From positions 1 to 64,000 of the forward strand of contig DCGY01000021.1 in the NCBI GenBank assembly GCA_002314715.1: a stretch of 64,000 bases of DNA, read 5' to 3'. This DNA is from Lachnospiraceae bacterium UBA1766 (GTDB taxonomy: Bacteria > Bacillota > Clostridia > Lachnospirales > Lachnospiraceae). Below, in pieces: positions 7,419 through 16,173 of the stretch. Both the position numbers and the translations under genes were made by a program. Position 1 is the stretch's first letter. Each line of letters begins with the position of its first letter. The notes under the pieces are model-generated. The model had not been told where the DNA came from, made no database searches, and worked only from the letters and a program-made list of their open reading frames with translations.

Positions 7419-8123
7419 CTAAATACCCAAGTAGGATTTCTTTAATTCTTCATTCTCCAAAAGGTCAGAGGCCTTTCCTTCCATGGCAATATGGCCCTGC
7501 TCCAATACATATCCACGGTCCGCCATGCGAAGTGCATTCTGTACGTTCTGCTCTACCAGCATTACGGTAGTTCCGGAATCCTTGATTTTGCGGATTATTT
7601 CAAACATGATATCCGTAAGCAAGGGAGAAAGTCCAATCGAAGGCTCATCAAAAATCAAAACCTTCGGGCAAGCCATCATACCACGTCCGATCGCAACCAT
7701 CTGCTGTTGTCCACCGGAAAGAGAACCGGCCGGCATCTTCGCCTTTTTCTGCAAATCGGGAAGCATTTCATACACATATTCCAGTGTATCTTTTCTCTTT
7801 TTCTTTGCTTCTTTTAAGAAGGAGCCCAACTCCAGATTTTCCTGAACGGTCATCTGAGGAAACAGTTTTCTGCCCTCCGGCACCTGTACGATTCCTCTTG
7901 CAACAATCTTGTCCGGAGAAAGGGTGGTAATATCCTCTCCGTCCCAAATAATCTTCCCGGATTCCGGTTTCTTAAGTCCTGAAATCGTCTTTAATAAAGT
8001 CGTCTTTCCTGCTCCATTAGAACCAACCAGAGAAATCATCTCGCCATCTTCAATTTTCATGGACACACCCTGAATAATCTGCAAGGTTCCGTAATTTACA
8101 TATAAATCCTCCACTGTCAACAT
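7419..8123 (-). CDS. livF: Liv-type ABC transporter ATPase (LivF)
   Basis: 234-residue ATP-binding subunit of a branched-chain amino acid/amide uptake ABC transporter. Walker A GSNGAGKT (34-41), signature LSGGQ (134-138) and Walker B VLIFDE (154-159) are intact. The pattern ENLELG and the C-terminal QGHIAMEGKAS are typical of LivF. Start at 8123 is preferred (AGAGG before it); the upstream frame extension overlaps livG. Third gene after livH and livM/livG in the same direction, 16 bases after livG. Substrate is uncertain: the operon continues into hydantoinase and N-carbamoylase genes, so the transporter may carry a cyclic ureide or N-carbamoyl compound, not a branched-chain amino acid. Confidence 0.92.
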   Translation of the reverse strand: MLTVEDLYVNYGTLQIIQGVSMKIEDGEMISLVGSNGAGKTTLLKTISGLKKPESGKIIWDGEDITTLSPDKIVARGIVQVPEGRKLFPQMTVQENLELGSFLKEAKKKRKDTLEYVYEMLPDLQKKAKMPAGSLSGGQQQMVAIGRGMMACPKVLIFDEPSIGLSPLLTDIMFEIIRKIKDSGTTVMLVEQNVQNALRMADRGYVLEQGHIAMEGKASDLLENEELKKSYLGI

Positions 8124-8139
8124 AGAAGCCACCTCTTTT

Positions 8140-8871
8140 CTACTCTGCTTTCTTGTACGCGCTACCCAAATAGGATTCAATTACACGGTCGTTATTTGCG
8201 ATTTCTTCCGGAGTTCCCTCCGCGATTTTCTCACCATGGTCTAAAACCACCACCCGGTCGGAAAGCTGCATCAATGCCTTCATAATATGTTCAATCATCA
8301 GAATCGTTGTACCGGATTCTCTGATTTTTCTTACCAAATCAATAACGCCGTCAATCTCTGCAGGAGTAAGTCCCGCCATAACCTCATCCAAAAGCAAAAG
8401 CTTGGGACCGGTAGCAAGGGCTCTGGCCATTTCCAGCTTTCTCTGGTCACCAATATTCAGTGAAGCTACCCGATCATACATCATATCTTCCATGCCTACG
8501 AACTTGATCCATTTCTTTGCTTCTTCCTCTGCAACCTTGTAGGAGTTGGTTCGGTTGAAGGCGCCCACCATTACATTCTCCAAGGAGGTCATCTGACCGA
8601 AAGGCTGCACAATCTGGAAGGTTCTGGCCATACCGGCCTTGCAATTCTGATAGGTTGTTTTAGCGGTAATGTTCTTTCCATCAAATCGAACCTCTCCTCC
8701 GTCGCAGCGATAAAAACCGGTTACGGAGTTAAAAAAGGTTGTCTTACCGGCACCGTTGGGGCCAATCAATCCAACGATTTCACCTGGGTAAATATCCAAA
8801 TCCACCGCATTTACCGCTATCATTCCACCAAATTTTTTTGTCACTTTTCTTACCATCAATAAAGGTTCCAT
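8140..8871 (-). CDS. livG: Liv-type ABC transporter ATPase (LivG)
   Basis: 243-residue ATP-binding subunit, partner of LivF. Walker A GPNGAGKT (37-44) and Walker B LLLLDE (158-162) are intact. The ABC signature is degenerate, LNIGDQRKLEMARA (about 138-151) where LSGGQ would stand; LivG proteins commonly have such a variant (LPYGQQ). After Walker B it has DEVMAGL where DEPMAGL is usual. The C-terminal VVLDHGEKIAEGTPEEIANN segment is typical of LivG. It lies 1 base after the livM stop, so the two are probably translationally coupled. Confidence 0.92.
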   Translation of the reverse strand: MEPLLMVRKVTKKFGGMIAVNAVDLDIYPGEIVGLIGPNGAGKTTFFNSVTGFYRCDGGEVRFDGKNITAKTTYQNCKAGMARTFQIVQPFGQMTSLENVMVGAFNRTNSYKVAEEEAKKWIKFVGMEDMMYDRVASLNIGDQRKLEMARALATGPKLLLLDEVMAGLTPAEIDGVIDLVRKIRESGTTILMIEHIMKALMQLSDRVVVLDHGEKIAEGTPEEIANNDRVIESYLGSAYKKAE

Positions 8872-8872
8872 A

Positions 8873-9925
8873 TTATGCCTCCTTCTCTCCGGAAGTTTTC
8901 GGAGAAGTTGCTTTCTTTCCCAATTTCTTTGAAATGGAGTCTACAAAACCAAGTACACCATGAGGAAGTGCGATAATAACCACTACAAGAATCAAACCGT
9001 AGGTTACCATGTTCATTCCGGGAAGTCCGGAGAGGTAAACATTCGTCAATTCGGAAACAGGCTCAATAATAAATGCGCCCACGATTGGTCCGAATACAGT
9101 ACCGACACCACCTAAAATACAAGGGATAATTGCATCCACGGAAACACTGGAAACAAATACAATTTCCGGATCGATATGCAGATAATACTGGGAGTAGAAG
9201 GTACCTGCAACTGCGGTCAGCATTGCGCTTAAGATCAAGGCAATCATCTTAAACTTAAATACGTTGATACCCAACGCTCTGGCAGCATCTTCATTTTCAC
9301 GAATTGCGATAAAATACTGACCCATCTTTGTTCTTTGTATAATGAAAAGGAACAATGTAATGAGTACCAAAAGAGCTAAGGCGAAGTAAACAAATCCGGC
9401 CTTTGTGGGGAACTGCATTACCTTCCAGTTTTTCTTGAAGGTAATGGAAACACCCTGTGCAGCCTTTAGGAAATCTGTATTCTTTGTAATAACTCGAAGG
9501 ATTTCCGCGAAAGCCAGGGTAACCAGTGCGAAATAATCGCCCTTCAGGTTATAAACGAAGGAAAGGACACCAATGATTGCACCAACCACTCCGGCAACCG
9601 CCATACCTACGAACATTCCAAACCAAGGAGAAACACCAAGCTCGGTATACAGAAGGCTGGAGGTGTATGCACCGATTCCAAAGAAAGCTGCATGTCCAAA
9701 AGAGAACTGTCCACAATAGCCACTCATTAAATTCCAGCACTGCGCCAGATATGCAATTCGTAAAATTGTAATCACCAGGTTCAATCGATAATTACTTAAT
9801 ATCATGGGCGATACAATCACAAACACAAGACCAATCAGCATTACGATAAGTCCCGGAATGGATAATCTCTTGCCCTGCGCTTTGGTTGTCCGATTCATGA
9901 AAGATTTTGTTAAGCTTTTTTCCAT
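8873..9925 (-). CDS. livM: Liv-type ABC permease (LivM)
   Basis: 350-residue membrane permease with about eight to ten hydrophobic helices and the conserved loop GDYFALVTLAFAEILRVI typical of LivM. It forms the channel with LivH. The ATG at 9925 is preferred over 9946, since GAGGAC lies 7 bases before it while nothing like a ribosome site precedes 9946. The C-terminal tail is short and Lys/Ser-rich (KKLGKKATSPKTS). livH stops 98 bases upstream, a wider gap than elsewhere in the operon, with no obvious terminator. Confidence 0.92.
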   Translation of the reverse strand: MEKSLTKSFMNRTTKAQGKRLSIPGLIVMLIGLVFVIVSPMILSNYRLNLVITILRIAYLAQCWNLMSGYCGQFSFGHAAFFGIGAYTSSLLYTELGVSPWFGMFVGMAVAGVVGAIIGVLSFVYNLKGDYFALVTLAFAEILRVITKNTDFLKAAQGVSITFKKNWKVMQFPTKAGFVYFALALLVLITLFLFIIQRTKMGQYFIAIRENEDAARALGINVFKFKMIALILSAMLTAVAGTFYSQYYLHIDPEIVFVSSVSVDAIIPCILGGVGTVFGPIVGAFIIEPVSELTNVYLSGLPGMNMVTYGLILVVVIIALPHGVLGFVDSISKKLGKKATSPKTSGEKEA

Positions 9926-10022
9926 AATAGTCCTCGCACCTCGCATCCGGTTAGATTTAGCCTTGCAGCATCTGCAACTGCTACGAATGCGACTTCCTAT
10001 ATTCTGTCATACATTTTCTTTT

Positions 10023-10892
10023 TTATCTTGTTTTCTTTCCAAACAAACCGGTGGGCTTGAATAAAAGTACCAAAATGAAGATTAAGTAAATAACCATCTC
10101 ACTCCAAGATCCGCCAAGTGCAAGAGATGCAACGGATTCCACAACACCGATAATTAAACCGGCTACAACAGCACCCCAGATATTTCCAAGACCACCGAAC
10201 ACTGCAATGACGAAACATTTTAACTGGAAGCCTTCTCCTACGGTAGGGGAGATGTACTGAATCGGAGCAAGTAAAGCACCTGCCACACCTGCACAGGCAA
10301 CGCCGATACCAAAAGCGATTGCATTGATTCGTTCTACCTTAATACCCATCAGAGTAGCGCCTTCTCTCTGTACGGAGGTAGCACTGATTGCGTGTCCAAT
10401 ATCCGTCTTCTGCAAAAGTAGGTAAACACCCAGAGAAGCAAGCACTACTAATCCAAAGGCGATCAACTTGGGCTTATTGATGGAAAGCGCCCCAAATTTG
10501 ATAGCCTTATCAAATCCCGGAAGAGAAATGGATTTATAGTTTGCCGTAAACAATACCAGTAACAGATTTTCCAAAACAATGGATAAGCCTTGTGTCAACA
10601 GCAACTGGTTATGAGAGGGTGCTGTGATAATCGGGTTTATTGTCAGCTTCTGGATTCCGTAACCCAGTAGGAACATTACCAGAATGGTAATCGGTAGTGA
10701 AACATATGGGGAAACACCTAACTGAGCAAACATAAAATATGCTACAAACATACCCACCGTAATCAATGCTCCATGAGCGAAGTTGGTGATCTTCATAACA
10801 CCGAAAATCAATGAAACACCTAATGCAGCCAGCGCATAAACACCACCCATAAGTAAACCGTCAATTAATGATTGTGTAATCGAAACTGCCAT
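10023..10892 (-). CDS. livH: Liv-type ABC permease (LivH)
   Basis: 289-residue permease starting MAVSITQSLIDGLLMGGVYALAALG, with the typical LivH opening and about eight membrane helices; the loop GxAPILGGxGNIWGAVVAG-like segment near 225-245 is present as FGGLGNIWGAVVAG. AAGGAGG precedes the ATG by 9 bases. It is the first gene of the transporter-hydantoinase operon. Its promoter (11021-11049) and the hairpin between promoter and gene (10959-10996) are listed separately; they closely resemble those in front of the binding-protein gene at 14855-16087. Confidence 0.92.
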   Translation of the reverse strand: MAVSITQSLIDGLLMGGVYALAALGVSLIFGVMKITNFAHGALITVGMFVAYFMFAQLGVSPYVSLPITILVMFLLGYGIQKLTINPIITAPSHNQLLLTQGLSIVLENLLLVLFTANYKSISLPGFDKAIKFGALSINKPKLIAFGLVVLASLGVYLLLQKTDIGHAISATSVQREGATLMGIKVERINAIAFGIGVACAGVAGALLAPIQYISPTVGEGFQLKCFVIAVFGGLGNIWGAVVAGLIIGVVESVASLALGGSWSEMVIYLIFILVLLFKPTGLFGKKTR

Positions 10893-10920
10893 TTTTCATT
10901 CCTCCTTACTGTTCCTTCTT

Positions 10921-10958
10921 ATTCCCTAAAGCCTCTGTGCTTTCAATTCTTTTGGGAA
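10921..10958 (-). promoter_or_regulatory. Second hairpin in the livH leader
   Basis: ATTCCC-type arms: on the minus strand TTATTCCC-AAAG pairs with CTTT-GGGAATAA across about 17 bases. It starts in the T-run of the preceding terminator hairpin, so the two structures compete for a few bases. It lies between that terminator and the livH ribosome site. Confidence 0.5.
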
Positions 10959-10996
10959 TAAAAAAGAGGCTCCGGGAAATTTCCCGAAACCTCTTT
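10959..10996 (-). terminator. Attenuator-like terminator in the livH leader
   Basis: Minus-strand stem AAAGAGG...CCTCTTT (10990-10996 with 10963-10969) with an inner GGGAAATTTCCC palindrome, followed by six T. It begins 24 bases after the -10 box at 11021-11026 and ends about 70 bases before the livH ATG, so RNA from that promoter must pass it to reach livH. The outer stem AACAAAGAGGTTT is shared with the hairpin before livK (16108-16145). It could instead be the terminator of the upstream LysR gene, but the promoter upstream of it makes an attenuator the better reading. Confidence 0.65.
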
Positions 10997-11020
10997 GTTT
11001 CAAATAATTATCTTGGTGTA

Positions 11021-11089
11021 ATCATAGCACGCAATCATTATTATCACAAATATATAAAATTCTATTTATATCATAACTTAAAACCTATA
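11021..11089 (-). promoter_or_regulatory. livH promoter and conserved operator
   Basis: -35 TTGTGA (11044-11049), -10 TATGAT (11021-11026), 17-base spacer. Immediately upstream lies an AT-rich 43-base element (11047-11089) that matches the element before livK (16200-16242) at 29 of 43 positions without a gap by my count; shared blocks are TATAGG, TTATGAT, ATAG, TTT and ATATTTG. The shared block ends in the first three bases of the -35 box in both. This is likely the binding site of one or both LysR regulators nearby. Confidence 0.7.
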
Positions 11090-11136
11090 ACTTTTTAAAA
11101 ATTGTACAAAAACGAGTATTATTTGATATATTCTTC

Positions 11137-12048
11137 CTATTTTTTTGCTTGTTCCGCCTGTTTCAGTAAATCAATAAATTCCTGTAGTGCCCTTGAGATA
11201 TATTTCCCTTTTAAATAATAGACCCCAAAAATTCGAATTTCCGGCTCCGGCGTTAAAGAATAATAACACATGTTTGGATCTCTGTTCTGAGAAATAGCAC
11301 CGGTTGGAAGAAGCATGGCACCAACTCCGTTTCTAACCAGCGCATAGCCTGTCATAATACTTCCACACTTCATGACATATTTTGGTTCTCTTTGGAAGCG
11401 ATCAAAAATATTCTTTAAGCACTTTTGAATAGGAAACTCCGCATTCATTTCCAAAAATTCCAAATCCAGACAATCTTTTGCGTTTAGAATAGCTTCTCCC
11501 TTTTCATCCGTGGGATGAGCCTTGGCGAAGGGATGGTCACCGCGGATTGCCAAAACCACCTTTTCCTCAAAAAGCGGCAGGTATTCAAACTTTTTCTCAT
11601 TTACCTTCTGAGCGGTAATAACCAAGTCAAACATACCGTCCTCTGCCCGAATTCCCAGTTCCTTTTCCGGATATTCTTCCAATACAATTTCTACTTTCGG
11701 AAATTTCTCCCGATACTGTCGTACAAACGGCGGCAAAAAAGCCATGCTGTTTAAGGGACCTGCGCCCACCACAATCTTTCCCGCTTCCTCTTTGGAAACA
11801 TCCGCCAGGATATCCCTCATCTGCTTTTGGGATTGCATAATTGTCTTTGCATGTTGTACAAAAACAGTTCCCGCATAAGTCAACTTTAGCGGCAGAGACC
11901 GCTCAAACAGTTCGTTTCCGCACTCTTCTTCAATTTTCTGAATAAACTGGCTTAGGGAGGGCTGCGAAATACCTAGTTTCTTGGCCGCCTCTGAAAAGCT
12001 TTTCTCCTCTGCCAGAGTGATTACACATTCCAGTTGTCTGTGATTCAT
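11137..12048 (-). CDS. LysR-family transcriptional regulator 1
   Basis: 303 residues with an N-terminal winged helix-turn-helix (MNHRQLECVITLAEEKSFSE, SQPSLSQFIQKIEEE) and a two-lobed substrate-binding domain from about residue 90. It resembles the second LysR at 16273-17196 throughout (shared PLKLTY and GAGPLNS), so the two are paralogues. It lies just upstream of livH in the same direction, 7 bases after the epimerase gene, and is separated from livH by the operator/promoter region. Likely it senses a catabolite and controls the Liv-hydantoinase operon. Confidence 0.92.
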   Translation of the reverse strand: MNHRQLECVITLAEEKSFSEAAKKLGISQPSLSQFIQKIEEECGNELFERSLPLKLTYAGTVFVQHAKTIMQSQKQMRDILADVSKEEAGKIVVGAGPLNSMAFLPPFVRQYREKFPKVEIVLEEYPEKELGIRAEDGMFDLVITAQKVNEKKFEYLPLFEEKVVLAIRGDHPFAKAHPTDEKGEAILNAKDCLDLEFLEMNAEFPIQKCLKNIFDRFQREPKYVMKCGSIMTGYALVRNGVGAMLLPTGAISQNRDPNMCYYSLTPEPEIRIFGVYYLKGKYISRALQEFIDLLKQAEQAKK

Positions 12049-12055
12049 AAATAGT

Positions 12056-12958
12056 TCATTCCTCAGGATGTTGTTTTAAGTACGCATAATATCTGCGGAT
12101 GCCTTCTTCTATGGTTATTTTAGGGGTCCACCCAAAATCCTTCTCCATACGGTCTAAGCAAAAAGGCCCATGATTGTCATAGCCAAGGGTTCCCCCTCCG
12201 ATAGAAATCGGAAGGGAGACATCCGTTTGTCTTAAGCAATTCACAATTCGTTGAAAGGTTACTTCTTCTCCACCGCCTATATTATACACGTCATAATGAT
12301 GGGAATCTGCCAGGGATGCCTGTAAAATACCTTCTACGCAATCTTCAATATAGACATAGTCATAATTTTGATCCATTCCTGTTGCCCACTCTATTTTCTC
12401 TGATTTTATTGCATCTGTCAAAAGATTTTTTATAGGTTCCGGCGTAACTCTTCCGGGGCCATATACGCAGGAAAGGCGTAGAGAGATGGTATCCAAACCA
12501 TAATTTTTTACGATAGCTTCTCCTGCTACCTTAGATGCGCCGTAGGGTGAAATGGGACAAAGCAGGCTGTCTTCTCTTACCGTCTCCATTCGTACATTTC
12601 CATATACTGCCCCGGAACTAATATAGACTACCTTAGGCACATCCGCCAAAGCAGCCGCCTCCAAAACATTTAAGGTACCTACTACATTCACATGATATAG
12701 TTTGTGAGGATTATCCTTACACATTCCGGGATGGGAAATGGCTGCATTGTGTATCACACAATCGAACTTCTTTCCCTTCATGATTCTGGCAAGGGTCCCG
12801 CTTTCCGAAAGATCTCCGGTAAAATAAGTGCAGCCTTCCACTGATTGGGAAGGCTGCTTCTCCACGTAAGTATACACCTGATGTCCACGTTTCACCAATT
12901 TCTCGATTAAGCATGTTCCAACGAAACCGTTTCCACCGATTAAACAAACCTTTTTCAT
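12056..12958 (-). CDS. NAD-dependent epimerase/dehydratase (extended SDR)
   Basis: 300-residue sugar-nucleotide-epimerase-like protein. NAD-binding GGNGFVGT near the N-terminus (residues 8-15), catalytic-type YGASK (YxxxK) in the middle, SSGAVYG before it and VNVVGTLNVLEAA as expected of the family. Substrate unknown. The ATG at 12958 follows an AAGGTAGG ribosome site and lies 7 bases after the oxidoreductase stop, so it belongs to the SDR - OYE - epimerase - LysR operon. It might alternatively act on a non-sugar ketone or aldehyde, as extended SDRs in catabolic operons often do. Confidence 0.85.
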   Translation of the reverse strand: MKKVCLIGGNGFVGTCLIEKLVKRGHQVYTYVEKQPSQSVEGCTYFTGDLSESGTLARIMKGKKFDCVIHNAAISHPGMCKDNPHKLYHVNVVGTLNVLEAAALADVPKVVYISSGAVYGNVRMETVREDSLLCPISPYGASKVAGEAIVKNYGLDTISLRLSCVYGPGRVTPEPIKNLLTDAIKSEKIEWATGMDQNYDYVYIEDCVEGILQASLADSHHYDVYNIGGGEEVTFQRIVNCLRQTDVSLPISIGGGTLGYDNHGPFCLDRMEKDFGWTPKITIEEGIRRYYAYLKQHPEE

Positions 12959-12965
12959 AGTCAAC

Positions 12966-13979
12966 CTACCTTTCTGCAGTAAACGCACATCGTTTCTTTC
13001 CCTTTTCTTTTAATCCATAGCAGGCATTGCAGGAAATACATTGACTGGTAGCACCTTCCAGTAGGTCTTTTGCAAAGGTATGATTTCGAATGAAAGGTCT
13101 GGAAAATCCTACCATATCCGCCCCTTTTTCCAGTGCAAGCTCCGACTCCTCCAAACTCCGAATTCCTCCGGTCAGAATAAGCGGAACCTTGGTATACGGG
13201 CGACATTCTGATAAATAGTCTAAATAATAGAGATGGTCCGTCTTTTTGTAGCCGGATAAATTCGTACCACTCAGTTCGATCCCTGCCACGCCCAAATGGT
13301 CCAAATTCTCTACCACCTTTTGCAGCATCTTTTTATTTTCTTCCAAAGACACACCCTCTATACAGGAAGAAATTTTTGCAAAAATGGGATAATCCTCCCC
13401 CACATATTCCCGAATCAAATGAAACAAACCCTCCAGTAAATACAAACAGTCTCCCTGCAATCCGAAGGAATCCTTTCGCTTATTAACCAAAGGGTTCAGA
13501 AAATCAGACAACAAATAGCCATGGGACAAATGTATCTGCACGCCGTCAAAACCGCACTTTTTCGCAACCTGGGTACTCATAGCGAAATGCTCCATACATT
13601 GCCAAATCTCCATTACTTCCATGGAATTTACATTGGGAGGCTTTTCCATAGGCAGTACTTTTGACTTATTTCCGGCATGCACCAACTGTGCCAAAAAGGG
13701 TTTATCATAAGAATGTACCAAGGAAACCAAAGTCTTGGCATATTCTTTTTGCCTCGTGGTAATCAAGGCATTTTGCATGTCATCAATTCGTCCCCCTATG
13801 GAAACAGTGAAATTTCCCGAAACGATCACACCAATGGAGTCCTTTGCCAACGTTTCATAAATCGCCAATTGCTCCTCTGAAACTGTACCATCCTCATTTC
13901 CCCTATAGTCATTGGTCGCCGATCTCCATATTCTGTTTTTGGCAAAAAAGCCACCCAAATAAATTCCTTTTTCAATCAT
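12966..13979 (-). CDS. Old-yellow-enzyme-like FMN oxidoreductase
   Basis: 337-residue flavin oxidoreductase with the OYE/2,4-dienoyl-CoA-reductase TIM barrel. Visible are FLAQLVHAGNKS, GFDGVQIHLSHGYLLSDFL (substrate/FMN site, with His-x-x-His), NKRKDSFG and ADMVGFSRPFI near the C-terminus. The tail CISCNACYG plus a further Cys recalls the Cys cluster of NADH:flavin oxidoreductases that bind [4Fe-4S], but the large C-terminal FAD domain of dienoyl-CoA reductase is absent. The family reduces activated C=C bonds. It lies between an SDR and an epimerase in one operon and may help process the compound imported by the neighbouring Liv system. Confidence 0.88.
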   Translation of the reverse strand: MIEKGIYLGGFFAKNRIWRSATNDYRGNEDGTVSEEQLAIYETLAKDSIGVIVSGNFTVSIGGRIDDMQNALITTRQKEYAKTLVSLVHSYDKPFLAQLVHAGNKSKVLPMEKPPNVNSMEVMEIWQCMEHFAMSTQVAKKCGFDGVQIHLSHGYLLSDFLNPLVNKRKDSFGLQGDCLYLLEGLFHLIREYVGEDYPIFAKISSCIEGVSLEENKKMLQKVVENLDHLGVAGIELSGTNLSGYKKTDHLYYLDYLSECRPYTKVPLILTGGIRSLEESELALEKGADMVGFSRPFIRNHTFAKDLLEGATSQCISCNACYGLKEKGKKRCAFTAER

Positions 13980-14006
13980 AATACTTCTCCGTATAAAAAT
14001 GCCTGT

Positions 14007-14774
14007 CTAGTTCATTACATCTCCGCAATTCGGGCCCAAGGTTTGGCCCGTATAAAGATTTCCACCGGGATCCGATGCCAAAAACAAGGCACTGGGAATG
14101 ATTTCTTCCAATTTTCCGTATCTTGGAATGACCAGCTCAGCGGCCTGCTTTGCTTTCCATTCCTCCGACAGTTTCCCTACAAATTGTGTATCCACCGGAC
14201 CGGGAGCGATACAATTGACCGTAATTCCATACTCGCCCACCTCTCTGGCCAGGGACTTGGTAAATCCGATAATACCTGCCTTTGCCGCCGTGTAATGAGT
14301 CCGGTTGGCACTGCCCTTTTGTCCCAGTTGGGAAGAAATATTGATAATACGGCCCCATCTTTGTTTCTTCATATAGGGTACCACATATTTACAGGTCAAA
14401 AAGGTACTGTCCAGACTTACTCCCAACATACGGTGCCATTCTTCCATGCTGATTTCCTCAATTGGTTTCGGATTGGAGATTCCGGCAATATTAATCAGAA
14501 TATCCACCCTTCCAAACTCAAAAATTGCGGTAGCAATTAATTTCTTAGCAACCTCTTCCTCTGAAATATCGCCCTTCACCCATACCACTCGGACACCATA
14601 ACCTTCCAATTCCTCCGTGAATTGACGTATTTTATCCAACGTATCTTCATAATAATTCAGCACCAGATTTGCCCCCTCCATGGCAAATGCCTTGGGAAAT
14701 CCACTGCTCATTCCGTATCCACAGCCGGCTCCTGTCATCACTACGGTTTTTCCCTCAAACATTCTTGCAGACAT
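14007..14774 (-). CDS. Short-chain dehydrogenase/reductase
   Basis: 255-residue classical SDR: TGAGCGYG cofactor motif, NIAG, catalytic Ser in INISSQ, and YTAAK. The closing PRYGKLEEIIPSALFLASDPG and TGQT blocks are typical of FabG-like reductases. The acidic ring after the second strand (NYYED) does not settle NAD against NADP. A longer frame to 14831 would run through the hairpin at 14815-14838; the ATG at 14774 with GAAGGG just upstream is better. It is the first gene of SDR - OYE - epimerase - LysR and follows livK. Confidence 0.9.
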   Translation of the reverse strand: MSARMFEGKTVVMTGAGCGYGMSSGFPKAFAMEGANLVLNYYEDTLDKIRQFTEELEGYGVRVVWVKGDISEEEVAKKLIATAIFEFGRVDILINIAGISNPKPIEEISMEEWHRMLGVSLDSTFLTCKYVVPYMKKQRWGRIINISSQLGQKGSANRTHYTAAKAGIIGFTKSLAREVGEYGITVNCIAPGPVDTQFVGKLSEEWKAKQAAELVIPRYGKLEEIIPSALFLASDPGGNLYTGQTLGPNCGDVMN

Positions 14775-14814
14775 AAAAACCCTTCTTTCCCCGAAGTAAT
14801 TTTGAAAATAACAA

Positions 14815-14838
14815 AGGGCCAATGTTTCCATTGGCCCC
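14815..14838 (-). terminator. Terminator after the binding-protein gene
   Basis: GGGCCAATG (14816-14824) / CATTGGCCC (14829-14837), 9-base perfect stem, 4-base loop, T-rich tail on the minus strand. It lies 17 bases after the livK stop (14855). Partial read-through would feed the SDR operon, for which no separate promoter is evident. Confidence 0.75.
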
Positions 14839-14854
14839 TTCCTTACGAAACATA

Positions 14855-16087
14855 TTAATCATTGTAACGGATTTCAGATTCTGCAAATGCGGTAGGATAT
14901 ACCACTTTGTTGGTACCATCCTGAATCTGAATCAGAGTTAAGGATGCATTCTTGTTTTCACCCTTTTCATTAAAGACAATGTCACCGGACATTGCGCTTA
15001 CCATCTCTGCATTGGAGTAGGATAGACCCTTCATTGCTTCACAAAGCTTTTCACCGTCTACAGAACCTGCTGCCTCCAAAGCTGCAGCCAATACTTTAAT
15101 GGATTCATAGGCAAATACTGCATGGTTGATAATTTCATCACCATATTTTGATTTGTATGTTTCCATCAATGTTTTTGCTTTGTCACTGTTCTTGTTGATG
15201 CTGTAGTTACAGTTGATAAAGTTTTCTACGCTGCTTCCAAACTCTGCTACGAACTTCTCATCGGAAATCGCACCGTTGGAAACACCCATTACACATTTAA
15301 AGGTGATATCTCTTTCGTTGACGGTTCTGAATAAAAGAGAGGTATCAGAATAGTAACCAATACAAATCAATACGTCTGGTTTCAAACCGGCAAGAGTGGT
15401 AACTTCAGAATCCAATGTAGTAGCACTTGCTGAGTATGCGATATTATCCAATAATTTCAATCCGGATTTTTCAATATTCTTTTCGATATAAGAAGCAGTG
15501 GAAGTACCCATTACGGAATCCTCATGAATAATTACTACGCTGCTCCAGTCGCTCTTCTTGATTTCTCCAAGCATTTCCATGGAATTTACACCGAAGAGTT
15601 CTGCATTGGGCTGAATACGGAAGAAAGTACTAAATCCTCTTTCTGCCAAGGAAACGGTGGAACCAACGGAAACAATATAAGGAATACCTGCCTTCTCTGC
15701 CTCCTGTGAAGTAGTCTCTACTACGCTGGACTGATATGCACCGGTCAGTGCTACAACGCCTTCTTTTTCGATTAATCGCTGTGCTTCACTGGCGCCTACA
15801 TCTGCCGCACCCTGGCTGTCTCCGGTTACCAAAACCAGCTTTGCTCCGCCAAGAGACTTAATACCGCCTGCTGCATTTATTTCATCAACTGCGATCTGCT
15901 GGGCATTTACAAGGGCCTGACCTTCATATGCCATACCACCTGTCAAAGGATGAATGGAACCGACCTTAATCTCGGTTACCTCTTTTCCTGATGTGCTTCC
16001 ACCTTCCGAACCGCATCCTGTCACGCAACTCAAAAGCATCGTGGAGGCAATTGCCATTGCTACTACTTTCTTCATGGATTTTCTCAT
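14855..16087 (-). CDS. Liv-type ABC substrate-binding lipoprotein
   Basis: 410-residue periplasmic-type binding protein of the Leu/Ile/Val/amide class, here a membrane-anchored lipoprotein: signal MRKSMKKVVAMAIASTMLLSC with lipobox VTGC. After it VGSIHPLTGGMAYEGQ is the usual opening of the mature LivK-fold domain. It is the likely ligand receptor for LivHMGF, although four genes lie between; both units share promoter and hairpin design. AAGGAGG stands 8 bases before the ATG at 16087. The ligand cannot be read from sequence; amides, ureides or amino acids are all within the family's range. Confidence 0.9.
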   Translation of the reverse strand: MRKSMKKVVAMAIASTMLLSCVTGCGSEGGSTSGKEVTEIKVGSIHPLTGGMAYEGQALVNAQQIAVDEINAAGGIKSLGGAKLVLVTGDSQGAADVGASEAQRLIEKEGVVALTGAYQSSVVETTSQEAEKAGIPYIVSVGSTVSLAERGFSTFFRIQPNAELFGVNSMEMLGEIKKSDWSSVVIIHEDSVMGTSTASYIEKNIEKSGLKLLDNIAYSASATTLDSEVTTLAGLKPDVLICIGYYSDTSLLFRTVNERDITFKCVMGVSNGAISDEKFVAEFGSSVENFINCNYSINKNSDKAKTLMETYKSKYGDEIINHAVFAYESIKVLAAALEAAGSVDGEKLCEAMKGLSYSNAEMVSAMSGDIVFNEKGENKNASLTLIQIQDGTNKVVYPTAFAESEIRYND

Positions 16088-16107
16088 AACTTTGTCCTCC
16101 TTAATTC

Positions 16108-16145
16108 AAAAAGAGGTCTTCAAGCATTCACTTGAAAACCTCTTT
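16108..16145 (-). terminator. Attenuator-like terminator before livK
   Basis: Minus-strand stem AAAGAGG...CCTCTTT (16139-16145 with 16110-16116) and inner CTTGAA/TTCAAG, followed by five T. The T-run ends just before the ribosome site (AAGGAGG) of the binding-protein gene. No room is left for a promoter between hairpin and gene, so transcripts starting at 16174-16202 must read through it. The outer stem shares AAACAAAGAGGTTT with the livH hairpin. Confidence 0.7.
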
Positions 16146-16173
16146 GTTTTCTCCCTGTGTTTGGGTTAAGCAG

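Noticed and set aside
10893..11136. T-box, SAM or other known riboswitch in the livH leader
   Set aside because: No T-box AGGGTGG motif or other known consensus; only hairpins and a promoter are visible.
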